Part shown: one piece after another, positions 11,148 to 18,657 of the stretch | Numbering within the stretch: position 1 is the stretch's first letter | Layout of the letters: each line of letters opens with the position of its first letter | From: Legionellaceae bacterium | GTDB lineage: Bacteria; Pseudomonadota; Gammaproteobacteria; Legionellales; Legionellaceae | NCBI GenBank assembly: GCA_947477015.1 | Contig: CANJSM010000012.1 | Location: 1 to 35,199, forward strand | Direction: 5' to 3' | DNA length: 35,199 nt | Position numbers and translations under genes: made by a program | Notes under the pieces: generated by a model | What the model was told of the DNA's origin: nothing | Database searches by the model: none | Seen by the model: only the letters and a program-made list of their open reading frames with translations

Positions 11148-11825
11148 TCATTCTTTTCTAATATATACTAAATCCCAGACACCATGCCCCAAACGTTCAC
11201 CACGTTGTTCAAATTTAGTTAAAGGACGTGTATCAGGACGAGGAACATAGTCTCCATCGGGATTTTGATTGCGCAAGGCTGGTTGTTCTGACAGCACTGC
11301 ATGCATGTGTTCAGCATAATTTTGCCAATCCGTTGCACAATGAACGAATCCCCCTACTTTAATTTTTTGAACGAGCATATTAATGAATTCAGCTTGAATA
11401 AGACGTCGCTTGTGGTGACGCGCTTTAGGCCATGGGTCAGGAAAAAATACCTGAACGCCGGCCAGAGAATTATCCGCTAAACTGTGAGTAAATACCTCTA
11501 CCGCATCAAATGGCGCAACGCGTACATTGTTTATTTGTTCATCATGCAAATCCGCAGCTAAACTTCCAATACCGGCAAGATGTACTTCAACGCCTAAAAA
11601 ATTAATATCAGGGCGAGCTTTCGCCATGGACAATAAGGAGGCACCCATCCCAAAACCGATTTCAACAACAGTATCTGCTGTTCGACCAAACTCCGTAGAC
11701 AAAGACCAAACACTCTCAGGCTTTGGCATGACATAGTCTGGTAACCATTGATCCAAACCTTGTTGCTGACGATTACTGACCCGTCCAGTCCGTAATACAA
11801 AACTTTTAATCGTTCGTCGCTGCAT
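11148..11825 (-). CDS. trmB: tRNA (guanine46-N7)-methyltransferase
   Basis: Adds a methyl group from S-adenosylmethionine to G46 in the variable loop of several tRNAs. It has the SAM-binding VVEIGFGMGASLLSMA motif and the family signature FFPDPWPKARHHKRRL, and ends with the TKFEQRGERLGHGVWDLVY block. At 225 residues it has the usual length. GAGGTG stands 4 bases before ATG 11825. It is divergent from rpmB-rpmG, with about 220 bp of AT-rich promoter DNA between. Confidence 0.96.
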   Translation of the reverse strand: MQRRTIKSFVLRTGRVSNRQQQGLDQWLPDYVMPKPESVWSLSTEFGRTADTVVEIGFGMGASLLSMAKARPDINFLGVEVHLAGIGSLAADLHDEQINNVRVAPFDAVEVFTHSLADNSLAGVQVFFPDPWPKARHHKRRLIQAEFINMLVQKIKVGGFVHCATDWQNYAEHMHAVLSEQPALRNQNPDGDYVPRPDTRPLTKFEQRGERLGHGVWDLVYIRKE

Positions 11826-12016
11826 CTAACACCTCGGGCAAAAGCGAGGATTATGCACGGGCAGTACCATGTCTGTCCAATAACACGTTTTTTTTAAGTC
11901 AATTTTTATCGATATCTTGCATCTAAGCTTATTTTTTGTTATAAAACGCAACCTGTAATTTATTTCAGCCAGTTCGCAATGCGAATGAACTAATAATTTT
12001 TTAAACAAATCTGACC

Positions 12017-12022
12017 TATAAT
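12017..12022 (+). promoter_or_regulatory. -10 box, candidate rpmB promoter
   Basis: A perfect TATAAT lies 24 bp before the rpmB start, inside a short imperfect dyad CTGAC...GTCAG. The -35 region is poor, so the promoter is assigned mainly on the -10 box and its distance from the gene. Confidence 0.45.
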
Positions 12023-12046
12023 TGTCAGACTCGTTGGAGTAACATC

Positions 12047-12283
12047 ATGTCAAGAGTATGCCAGGTTACTGGTAAGCGGCCCATCAGTGGAAATAACGTG
12101 TCGCATGCCAACAATAAAACAAGACGTCGCTTTTTACCTAATATTCAACACCATCGTTTCTGGGTTGAAGAAGAAAATCGCTTTGTATCTCTGAAGTTAA
12201 CACCAAGAGGTATGCGTACTATCGATAAATTGGGAATTAAAGCAGTTATCGACAAATTGCGAGCCAACGGCGAAAAAATTTAA
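12047..12283 (+). CDS. rpmB: 50S ribosomal protein L28
   Basis: Large-subunit ribosomal protein. [20 protein letters not shown] and the [12 protein letters not shown] and [13 protein letters not shown] stretches are typical. It has 78 residues and only one Cys in the N-terminal region, so it is the zinc-free form. TTGGAG lies 8 bases before the ATG. It is followed after 16 bp by rpmG, the conserved rpmBG operon. Confidence 0.98.
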   Translation: MSRVCQVTGKRPISGNNVSHANNKTRRRFLPNIQHHRFWVEEENRFVSLKLTPRGMRTIDKLGIKAVIDKLRANGEKI

Positions 12284-12299
12284 CTGAAGGGGAAATACC

Positions 12300-12464
12300 A
12301 TGGCAGCTATTCGCATTAAAATTAAAATGGAATCCAGCGCAGGAACAGGTTATTTTGTAACCACAACTAAAAATCCACGCACAACGACTAACAAGCTTAA
12401 GTTCAAACGCTATGACCCTGTTATTCGCAAGCACGTTGAATTCAATGAGAAAAAAGTCAAATAA
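12300..12464 (+). CDS. rpmG: 50S ribosomal protein L33
   Basis: A 54-residue large-subunit protein ([20 protein letters not shown], then [20 protein letters not shown] and a Lys-rich end). It has no Cys, so it is the zinc-free variant, matching the zinc-free L28 next to it. AAGGGG lies 9 bases upstream of ATG 12300. Part of the rpmB-rpmG operon. Confidence 0.97.
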   Translation: MAAIRIKIKMESSAGTGYFVTTTKNPRTTTNKLKFKRYDPVIRKHVEFNEKKVK

Positions 12465-12487
12465 TTAATTTGGCGAACATACTCTAA

Positions 12488-12509
12488 GGCCTTGTTTAAT
12501 AACAAGGCC
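12488..12509 (+). terminator. Hairpin after rpmG
   Basis: An 8-bp perfect stem GGCCTTGT/ACAAGGCC with a 6-base loop lies 23 bp after the rpmG stop. The following AAAATTT tract is a weak T-run, so termination may be partial. Confidence 0.6.
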
Positions 12510-12635
12510 AAAATTTACTTAAAATACACCCCATCTTCACCTCAGGTAAATTCATTTTAAATATCAGTAACATAAACACTTTTTTCACAAAATTCCGCAC
12601 AGTGTCCTAATTTATACCATGATTCTCAAAGTTTA

Positions 12636-12644
12636 TGTTATAAT
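12636..12644 (+). promoter_or_regulatory. Extended -10 promoter of the POT transporter gene
   Basis: TGTTATAAT is a perfect TATAAT with the TGn extension, 37 bp before ATG 12681. No good -35 is seen, which fits an extended -10 promoter. Confidence 0.6.
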
Positions 12645-12680
12645 CCTCACTATTGTATTACTCTCTTATATTGTGTGATC

Positions 12681-14126
12681 ATGAAAAAAATCGATTCCAA
12701 ACATCCTCGAGTACTACCCATTTTTTTTGCTACAGAGATGTGGGAGCGTTACGGTTTTTATGTTGTTCAGACATTATTAATATTATACCTTGCTATCAAT
12801 TTTCATTGGCCCGATAAACAAGTTTACTCACTAGTAGGTTCTTTCACAGCCCTAGCCTATCTATCTCCACTTATTGGTGGGTGGATTGCAGATCACCTGC
12901 TTGGCCAAAAAAGAGTTATTTTAATGGGTTCAGTCATTTTAATCTGTAGTTACACCATTTTAAGTCTGGTCGCATCAAATAGCTTTCTAAACATTGCATT
13001 AGCGGGTATTGCAGTTGGTACAGGATTACTTAAACCCAACATTTCTTCGTTACTAGGTAATGAATATCCTGCCGGATCGTCAGACCGTGAAAAAGGGTTT
13101 ATGATATTTTACATGGGCATTACAACCGGAATTATTTTAGGAACGACCCTACCTAGTTACTTAAGCACCCACTTTGGTTGGTCTTTTGCATTTTTAAGTG
13201 CTTCACTCGGTATGCTTGGTGGGGCAATTATTTTTTCACTGGGGATCTATTGGTATCGTCTAGAAGATTATATCCCACATGCCTTCACAGTTAAAAACAC
13301 GGTCTTGGCTACGCTTATTATAACCTCACTCTGGTTAGCTTCTTTTTATATTTTAAATTATCCATCACTGGCTATTGTTGTCTTTTCTATCGTTGCTATT
13401 TTTTCAACAGGTTACTATCTATGGTGTATTAAAAATGAAGAAGGGCCTCAAGTACGTCAGACCATAGTACTCGGGCTTCTATGTTTAATTGCAGTGTTAT
13501 TTTGGGCGTTTTACTTTCAAATATTCTTATCATTGACATTGTTTTTATTACGCGTTGCTGAACCTACATTATTCGGGTATCCATTTCCACCGCCATATTA
13601 TGTGGGTATTGAAAGCATTGGAATGATTGTTTTAGGTTTGTTCTTAGTATACAAGAAATCAAAACCCATGGACAAAACACAACAAGGCATTCGTGTTGCC
13701 AATAAGTTTTTGGCCGCAATGATGGCTATTACAATGGCTTATTTACTAATCGTTTCCATTTGTTATATCAAAACCCCCAATGGATTATTATCGCCACTTT
13801 ACATCATACCGGCCTATTTGATTATTTCACTAGCAGAAATACTCTTATCACCAGTTGGATTAGCAGCTGTTACTATGTTTGCTTGTCGTAAAAAAGTGAG
13901 TACGTTAATGGGAATTTTCTTATCAACAATCGGAATCGGAGCATTTCTTGCAGGAAAGCTCGCGGGATTAACTGCCATATCACCAGAGCAATTGCAGACC
14001 ATTGATATTAAAGCCCATTATGCATCCCTCTTTGGAGAAATCCTGTTAATTTTAATGCTGGCAACATTGGTTGCAGTAGGCCTCAACGCAATTATTAGGA
14101 CATTACTTAAATCAATGTCTGCTTGA
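12681..14126 (+). CDS. POT-family proton-coupled peptide transporter
   Basis: Inner-membrane symporter of the proton-dependent oligopeptide family, importing di- and tripeptides. The signature E-x-x-E-R motif is present as EMWERYGFY near residue 20, followed by SLVGSFTALAYLSPLIGGWI and ADHLLGQKRVI, the MFS-type loop. The KPNISSLLGNEY and GFMIFYMGITTGI segments are the second family signature. About 12-14 hydrophobic helices span 481 residues. I take ATG 12681 over the GTG two codons earlier. Peptide and amino acid use as carbon source fits a Legionella lifestyle. The gene has its own promoter and no coupled partner. Confidence 0.93.
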   Translation: MKKIDSKHPRVLPIFFATEMWERYGFYVVQTLLILYLAINFHWPDKQVYSLVGSFTALAYLSPLIGGWIADHLLGQKRVILMGSVILICSYTILSLVASNSFLNIALAGIAVGTGLLKPNISSLLGNEYPAGSSDREKGFMIFYMGITTGIILGTTLPSYLSTHFGWSFAFLSASLGMLGGAIIFSLGIYWYRLEDYIPHAFTVKNTVLATLIITSLWLASFYILNYPSLAIVVFSIVAIFSTGYYLWCIKNEEGPQVRQTIVLGLLCLIAVLFWAFYFQIFLSLTLFLLRVAEPTLFGYPFPPPYYVGIESIGMIVLGLFLVYKKSKPMDKTQQGIRVANKFLAAMMAITMAYLLIVSICYIKTPNGLLSPLYIIPAYLIISLAEILLSPVGLAAVTMFACRKKVSTLMGIFLSTIGIGAFLAGKLAGLTAISPEQLQTIDIKAHYASLFGEILLILMLATLVAVGLNAIIRTLLKSMSA

Positions 14127-14210
14127 TTAGGGGCAGTGAACAAAAAAATTTAAACGAGCCTCTTCTCTTTGCTGTAAAAAGTTATAAGGAGATATCGGGT
14201 CAAAACTCAA

Positions 14211-14239
14211 TTGGCGGCACACAGCTTAAGTGATACAAT
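14211..14239 (+). promoter_or_regulatory. Sigma70-like promoter of second DMT gene
   Basis: TTGGCG (14211-14216), a 17-bp spacer and TACAAT (14234-14239) lie 61 bp before the gene start. Confidence 0.5.
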
Positions 14240-14300
14240 CTCGACGTCTTACTGAAACCCAATCACCCGTCACTAAAAACCCCATAAAATAAGAGGTTTA

Positions 14301-15197
14301 ATGAAAAAGATTTACGCGATGCCTGGTATGTTTTTTTTAATACTTGCTCAAACGATGGTCGGAATAAATATCGTTACTTCCAAATTATTACTCACTGATA
14401 TTCCAGTCATGGTGTTGTTGGAAATTCGTTTTGCTTTAGCCGCGTTCATTTTATTATTGTTGCACTGGGTTGTGCCTATCAAGAAACGACCTATTAAAGT
14501 GTATCTTTTAGCTCTTCAACGTAAAGATTGGTACTTTTTATTAGCTCAAGCGTTAACAGCGGGTTTTTTATTCAATGCCCTCATGTTAACCGGATTAAAT
14601 TATACCGATGCTAACGTTGCAGGGATTATTACCAGTGCCCTACCAGCTATGATAGCAGTCATTTCATGGCTAGTCTTAAAAGAAAAAATAACGACACAAA
14701 CTGTGATTTGTATATCATTTGCCACAATTGGCCTTCTTATTATTTCCTACTCAAAGCTTCAAGGTGTGAGTGAAGTTCATTCTTTTTTTGGCGATGCTAT
14801 CATTTTATTGTCGCTCTTACCTGAGGCTACTTATTATGTCTTATGCAAATTGTATTCTAATCGCTTACCCGTCTTCTTAACATCAGCCTTGCTAAATGGG
14901 GTCAATGCATTGTTCTTGTTCCCAGTGATTTTATACATGCCTTTCGTATCGTTGCACGTGAGTAGTTTTTCTTGGGTTATTTTGTGCCTTATTGGATTAA
15001 GTTCAGGATTATTTTACGTGTTTTGGTCATTAGGAGCACAACGAGTCGATGCGGTTATGGCGTCTCTATCGACAGCAATCATGCCTGTAGCCACTGTGAT
15101 TCTTGCGTGGGCTATTTTGCATGAGCAATTAACAGGATTACAACTGCTAGGCATGTTGCTAGTGATTTTATCCGTCTTTGTTTACGCCAGAAAATAA
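14301..15197 (+). CDS. DMT-superfamily (EamA) permease, second copy
   Basis: About ten transmembrane helices in two EamA halves in 298 residues. The first half starts MFFLILAQTMVGINIVTSK and contains LLEIRFALAAFILLLL and LTGLNYTDANVAGIITSALP; the second starts GDAIILLSLLPEATYYVLCK and ends MPVATVILAWAILHEQLTG. The substrate is unknown. AAGAGG is 5 bases before the ATG. It is only distantly similar to the leftward permease at 6231, so a recent duplication is unlikely. It stands alone between the POT transporter and hpf. Confidence 0.9.
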   Translation: MKKIYAMPGMFFLILAQTMVGINIVTSKLLLTDIPVMVLLEIRFALAAFILLLLHWVVPIKKRPIKVYLLALQRKDWYFLLAQALTAGFLFNALMLTGLNYTDANVAGIITSALPAMIAVISWLVLKEKITTQTVICISFATIGLLIISYSKLQGVSEVHSFFGDAIILLSLLPEATYYVLCKLYSNRLPVFLTSALLNGVNALFLFPVILYMPFVSLHVSSFSWVILCLIGLSSGLFYVFWSLGAQRVDAVMASLSTAIMPVATVILAWAILHEQLTGLQLLGMLLVILSVFVYARK

Positions 15198-15290
15198 CGG
15201 GTTTTTACTGGATAATCGCGATGGATGATATACACTGTATTTAAGGGCTGATATCTTTTGGATTGTGTTTTAAATAAAAGGGAGAATAAC

Positions 15291-15632
15291 ATGCAAATCA
15301 ATTTTAAGGGTCACCGAGTAGAGGTTACTCCTGCTCTCAGAGCATTCACAGAAGATAAATTTAATAAACTCGAACGCCATTTTGACAAGATAACATCTGT
15401 TAATGTCACTTTTGATGTTGAGAAGCTCAGTCAAATTGCCGAAGCCACTATTCTAGTGACAAAAGGCGAGGTGCATGCTAGTGCAGAAACCGAAAACATG
15501 TACAATTCCATCGATCTTCTCATTGATAAGCTCGATAAGCAGCTCATGAAGCATAAAGAGAAAAAACTAGACCACCGTGATCACGCGTGCAGAAGCTGGG
15601 ATGAAGGCAAAGATCAAAACGATGTAGAATAA
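15291..15632 (+). CDS. hpf: Ribosome hibernation promoting factor (short HPF)
   Basis: Binds the 30S subunit in stationary phase and helps form inactive 100S ribosomes. The fold begins MQINFKGHRVEVTPALRAFT and carries the family's FNKLERHFDKITSVNVTFDV and VHASAETENMYNSIDLLIDK stretches. ATG 15291 is chosen over an upstream start at 15258 because AAGGGAGAA lies just before it; the product is then 113 residues, the short form without the dimerising tail. In many gammaproteobacteria hpf sits downstream of rpoN and upstream of nitrogen-PTS genes. Here rpoN is not present, but a HPr gene follows 197 bp later. Confidence 0.93.
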   Translation: MQINFKGHRVEVTPALRAFTEDKFNKLERHFDKITSVNVTFDVEKLSQIAEATILVTKGEVHASAETENMYNSIDLLIDKLDKQLMKHKEKKLDHRDHACRSWDEGKDQNDVE

Positions 15633-15751
15633 TCATGTTCAAATGACTGAACTGCGTAGGTTAGGTCAACGCCGTAGCTCTATCAGTTGAACAATATCTA
15701 CCATCTTTTTAGTCATCACCATGAAAGCAAACTATCATCAAGCTATAATTT

Positions 15752-15782
15752 TGATGTCATCCCCGCGCAGGCGGGGAACCAT
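15752..15782. repeat. Short GC-rich palindrome in the hpf-HPr gap
   Basis: GTCATCCCCGCGCAGGCGGGGA contains a 6-bp stem CCCCGC/GCGGGG with loop GCAG, unusually GC-rich for the area. It resembles small GTCATCCC-type dispersed repeats found in many bacterial genomes. No T-run follows, so it is not a clear terminator. Confidence 0.65.
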
Positions 15783-15829
15783 CAAAGAGAGCGAACTGCA
15801 CTTGAAATAACTATTAACCTTAGAGCCTT

Positions 15830-16099
15830 ATGAAAATAATTAAAATCAACATCATCAACAAACTAGGTTTACACGCCAGAGCTTCTGCTAAATTCGTTTC
15901 TACAGCCGCAAAATATCAAAGCAAAATTGAGGTGATCAACAAAAAACACACCATCAATGGAAAAAGCATCATGGGAGTGATGTCTCTCGCTGCGCAAAAA
16001 GGAGCTGAGCTAACCCTAGAAATCACAGGGCCTGATGAAGATGCGATGGAAAAAGCGTTGGTTGATCTAATCAACAATCGCTTTCATGAAGCGGAATAA
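15830..16099 (+). CDS. Phosphocarrier protein HPr
   Basis: Small phosphotransferase protein carrying phosphate on a histidine. LGLHARASAKFV holds the active-site His, and GKSIMGVMSLAAQKG holds the regulatory-type Ser near position 46. Its 89 residues match HPr/NPr proteins. No sugar-specific EII gene is nearby, and its neighbour is hpf, which suggests a regulatory (nitrogen-PTS-like) role rather than sugar uptake. HPr of carbohydrate type and NPr cannot be told apart with certainty here, so no symbol is given. Confidence 0.93.
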   Translation: MKIIKINIINKLGLHARASAKFVSTAAKYQSKIEVINKKHTINGKSIMGVMSLAAQKGAELTLEITGPDEDAMEKALVDLINNRFHEAE

Positions 16100-16144
16100 A
16101 AGTCGCCTAGCTAGAAAAAATTGACCGCGAGACGACCTCGATTT

Positions 16145-16915
16145 TCAAACTTTATCATTTACCTTAACAAACTTACGACGCAGCTTACGCATACGATGAA
16201 GCGCAAATAAGGTTTGTAAGGGGCCTGATAAAGCGTACAACATAGTTCCAATGAACACCATCAGCATAGGGCTGGCAGCAATAGCTACGAAGGCAATCAC
16301 CATTAATAGCACGTAAAGAAAAGGAATTTTGCCTTTGAAATCCAATTCTTTAAACGAATGGTATCTGATATTACTAACCATCAATATAGCAGCGAGCAGA
16401 GCAACGACAGCGGACAATACCGCAACAAACACAGACGACCACTCATGCTGTTGACACAAACCAACAAAGGAGGCAACAAATGCCGCAGCAAACGTACAGT
16501 TTAAGCCCTGAAAGTAACTTTTATCAGCCGTCTCTAGTTGAGTATTAAAACGGGCCAATCTTAAGGCTACAGCTGCTGTGTATACAAATGAAACCAACCA
16601 ACCAATCTTACCGAACTGATCCAAGCTCCAGCTATACAACAAGAGTGCCGGAGCAACACCAAACGTCACCATATCCGACAAGCTATCATATTCGGCACCA
16701 AATTCACTTTGTGTGTTAGTCATTCTAGCAATACGACCATCTAACCCATCCGCAACCATGCCAATAAAAATGGCAATCACGGCAACGTCGTACTGGGCCT
16801 TTAATGACGCAACAATCGAATAAAATGCTGCAAACAAACTGGCCGTGGTCAGTAGATTAGGTAACAAATAAATTCCTGAACGCCTTTCTTTATTTTGCAC
16901 TGCGATAAACCCCAT
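16145..16915 (-). CDS. pssA: CDP-diacylglycerol-serine O-phosphatidyltransferase
   Basis: Makes phosphatidylserine, precursor of phosphatidylethanolamine, from CDP-diacylglycerol and serine in the inner membrane. The CDP-alcohol transferase motif is complete: Asp56, Asp59-Gly60, Ala63-Arg64, Gly73, Asp77 and Asp81. About seven or eight membrane helices span 256 residues, beginning IYLLPNLLTTASLFAAFYSI. This is the integral-membrane (type II) enzyme, not the soluble E. coli type. It is divergent from a DUF3579 gene across a perfect 13-bp inverted repeat that may control both. Confidence 0.93.
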   Translation of the reverse strand: MGFIAVQNKERRSGIYLLPNLLTTASLFAAFYSIVASLKAQYDVAVIAIFIGMVADGLDGRIARMTNTQSEFGAEYDSLSDMVTFGVAPALLLYSWSLDQFGKIGWLVSFVYTAAVALRLARFNTQLETADKSYFQGLNCTFAAAFVASFVGLCQQHEWSSVFVAVLSAVVALLAAILMVSNIRYHSFKELDFKGKIPFLYVLLMVIAFVAIAASPMLMVFIGTMLYALSGPLQTLFALHRMRKLRRKFVKVNDKV

Positions 16916-16958
16916 AAAATAAATATTCTCAGTATAGTATACTTCATTTTCCGAAATG

Positions 16959-16994
16959 ATGTGAATGATGTTATACTATTCACATCATTCACAT
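16959..16994. promoter_or_regulatory. Perfect 13-bp inverted repeat between divergent pssA and DUF3579 gene
   Basis: ATGTGAATGATGT (16959-16971) and ACATCATTCACAT (16982-16994) are exact inverted copies separated by 10 bp. The spacer contains TATACT, a -10-like hexamer, and the right arm ends 12 bp before the DUF3579 ATG. Arm length and spacing suit a dimeric regulator bound on one DNA face, or an mRNA hairpin. The regulator is not known. Confidence 0.6.
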
Positions 16995-17006
16995 TATGCA
17001 AACATA

Positions 17007-17288
17007 ATGACCAAATCTGGCGACAAAAAAATTATCATTGAAGGCGTAACCACTCAAGGAAAGACGTTTCGTCCCAGTGACTGGGCAGAACGCATGAGCG
17101 GCTCAATGGCCAGCTTTAAAAATAGCCGCATTCACTATTCACCCATGCTTCAGCCAAGTGTTAATCATGAAGGGTATAAATGCGTACTGCTAGACCCCAA
17201 GCTCCAAGAAACTAGCCCCGAAGTCTATCAATCAATTTTAGACTTTGCTAAAGCAAATCATCTGAAAATCTGTGGTGAAGACGACTAG
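17007..17288 (+). CDS. DUF3579-family protein
   Basis: A 93-residue soluble protein of the DUF3579 family, whose function is unknown. The family pattern is visible: IIIEGVTTQGKTFRPSDWAE, MASF, a variable core with YSPMLQPS, and YKCVLLDPKLQETSPEVYQS near the end. ATG 17007 is chosen because the longer frame from 16965 would start inside the inverted repeat and add a non-conserved tail. The ribosome binding site is weak. It is divergent from pssA, and its 3' end faces the leftward DotV-like gene. Confidence 0.85.
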   Translation: MTKSGDKKIIIEGVTTQGKTFRPSDWAERMSGSMASFKNSRIHYSPMLQPSVNHEGYKCVLLDPKLQETSPEVYQSILDFAKANHLKICGEDD

Positions 17289-17297
17289 AACATCGCG

Positions 17298-17810
17298 TTA
17301 AAAGAACTTGCCTGTTATGCCAATAAAATAAGCGAACAGAGTATTCAAAGCGCTAACCGTAAGCGCAAAGTTCATTGCAAATACGCCTGCAATGACAAAT
17401 AGAAATCCTTTAAATCCTTTTTGCTTACCCGGCTCAGAGGCATGCACCAACAGAACAGCACCTCGAACAAACCAAATAATCCCCGCCGTTTGAATCAACA
17501 CGCCCATAGAATCATAAAAATTAAAACGACTGTAGTTCGCGTAGGCTAAGATATTACTAGTGCCAAAAAATGTGTTTGACATGACATTTGCAGCTGAAGG
17601 CAAAAAAATTAACACAGCCCCACCCAAAATATTTGCCAGTGGCGCCGACGGGCCATCATGAGAGTATTTGTTTATTTTTGTAAGTCTTACCAAGCCTGAG
17701 ATGACAAAACCAATACCCAGCATATATCCTAGCCCTTCAACCAAACGCTCAATTGAAAGAAGTGATTGTGCTAAATTACCTAAAATAGTTGTCAGATCGA
17801 TGATGCTCAT
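17298..17810 (-). CDS. dotV: DotV/IcmC (DotE)-like Dot/Icm inner-membrane protein
   Basis: A 170-residue membrane protein resembling the IcmC/DotE-DotV group of the Dot/Icm type IVB secretion system. About four hydrophobic helices are visible: LVEGLGYMLGIGFVISGLVR, ILGGAVLIFLPSAANVM, GVLIQTAGIIWFVRGAVLLV and GFLFVIAGVFAMNFALTVSA. The IcmC-like pattern (early LGY-GI helix, LGG-A-L-FLP, WFVRG, and a final G-AMN segment) is clear. It stands alone, 10 bp from the convergent DUF3579 stop, with no other dot/icm gene in the window. From memory, Legionella dotV lies outside the main dot/icm clusters, not far from proA, as here. The exact paralogue (DotV or IcmC) is inferred, not proven. Confidence 0.72.
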   Translation of the reverse strand: MSIIDLTTILGNLAQSLLSIERLVEGLGYMLGIGFVISGLVRLTKINKYSHDGPSAPLANILGGAVLIFLPSAANVMSNTFFGTSNILAYANYSRFNFYDSMGVLIQTAGIIWFVRGAVLLVHASEPGKQKGFKGFLFVIAGVFAMNFALTVSALNTLFAYFIGITGKFF

Positions 17811-17907
17811 GAATCAATTATAGGCTCATAATAGACAAAATTGTAATCAATGCTTGCATTGTGAAATTTTTTCCCTATATTAAGGCATTTCCCATTGATA
17901 AAGAACG

Positions 17908-18642
17908 ATGATGCAAGTCAAAACCTTCCCTGTAATTCTAGAAGATACCATCATGCTTTCACCGAAAGTGAAACATTTTATATTTCGGAGTACTCAAAAT
18001 CCCCCATTCAACTACTTGCCAGGACAATTCATCACCATTCACTTCGAACGTGATGGAAAAATGTTGCGTCGTAGCTACAGTATCGCTAATATGCCATCAG
18101 ATAACAATTGCATTGAGTTTGCAGCAGGATTTGTTGAAAACGGCCCTGGAACGGAATTTCTTTTTAATTTAAAACCTGGCGATAGCATCAATATTAACGG
18201 ACCATTTGGACGTTTGATTTTGAAAGATGAGATTCCAAAACGATATATTATGGTTGCAACCAGCACAGGCGTTACACCTTTCCGCGCTATGCTTCCAGAG
18301 CTTACACGCCGATTGGAATTAAACCCTGAATTAAGTATTGTTATTTTGCTCGGCGTGCAAAAACGCGAGGACACCCTCTATCGTGATGAGTTTTTACAGT
18401 TTGCATCTCTTTCACCACGCATTGAGTTTAGAGCACATTTAAGCCGCGAGTCTGTAGACCATTTACAGGAACATGAGTTCAGTGGTTATGTCCAGCATGC
18501 TTTTCCAGAATTAGCGTTAAATGCTGAACAGGATAGAGTTTATTTATGCGGTAATCCCGCAATGATTGATGAATCATTCTCTTGGTTAAAAGATCATGGC
18601 TTTGCCATACAACAAGTGATTCGCGAAAAATACATTTCATAA
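17908..18642 (+). CDS. FAD-dependent oxidoreductase, ferredoxin-NADP reductase family
   Basis: Soluble flavoprotein that moves electrons between NAD(P)H and a partner. The FAD motif RRSYSIANMP is near 54-63, GPFGRLIL binds the flavin diphosphate, and the NAD-binding domain starts at VATSTGVTPFRAMLPE and ends with VYLCGNPAMIDE. It has no 2Fe-2S domain, so at 244 residues it is a bare reductase. The electron acceptor is not evident. The aldolase gene begins 15 bp after its stop, so the two are probably cotranscribed, although their functions are not obviously linked. Confidence 0.85.
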   Translation: MMQVKTFPVILEDTIMLSPKVKHFIFRSTQNPPFNYLPGQFITIHFERDGKMLRRSYSIANMPSDNNCIEFAAGFVENGPGTEFLFNLKPGDSININGPFGRLILKDEIPKRYIMVATSTGVTPFRAMLPELTRRLELNPELSIVILLGVQKREDTLYRDEFLQFASLSPRIEFRAHLSRESVDHLQEHEFSGYVQHAFPELALNAEQDRVYLCGNPAMIDESFSWLKDHGFAIQQVIREKYIS

Positions 18643-18657
18643 GACTTAGGAGACAAC

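Noticed and set aside
15752-15782. GTCATCCCCGCGCAGGCGGGGA as a CRISPR repeat
   Set aside because: It occurs once with no spacers or cas genes; it is a dispersed short palindrome.
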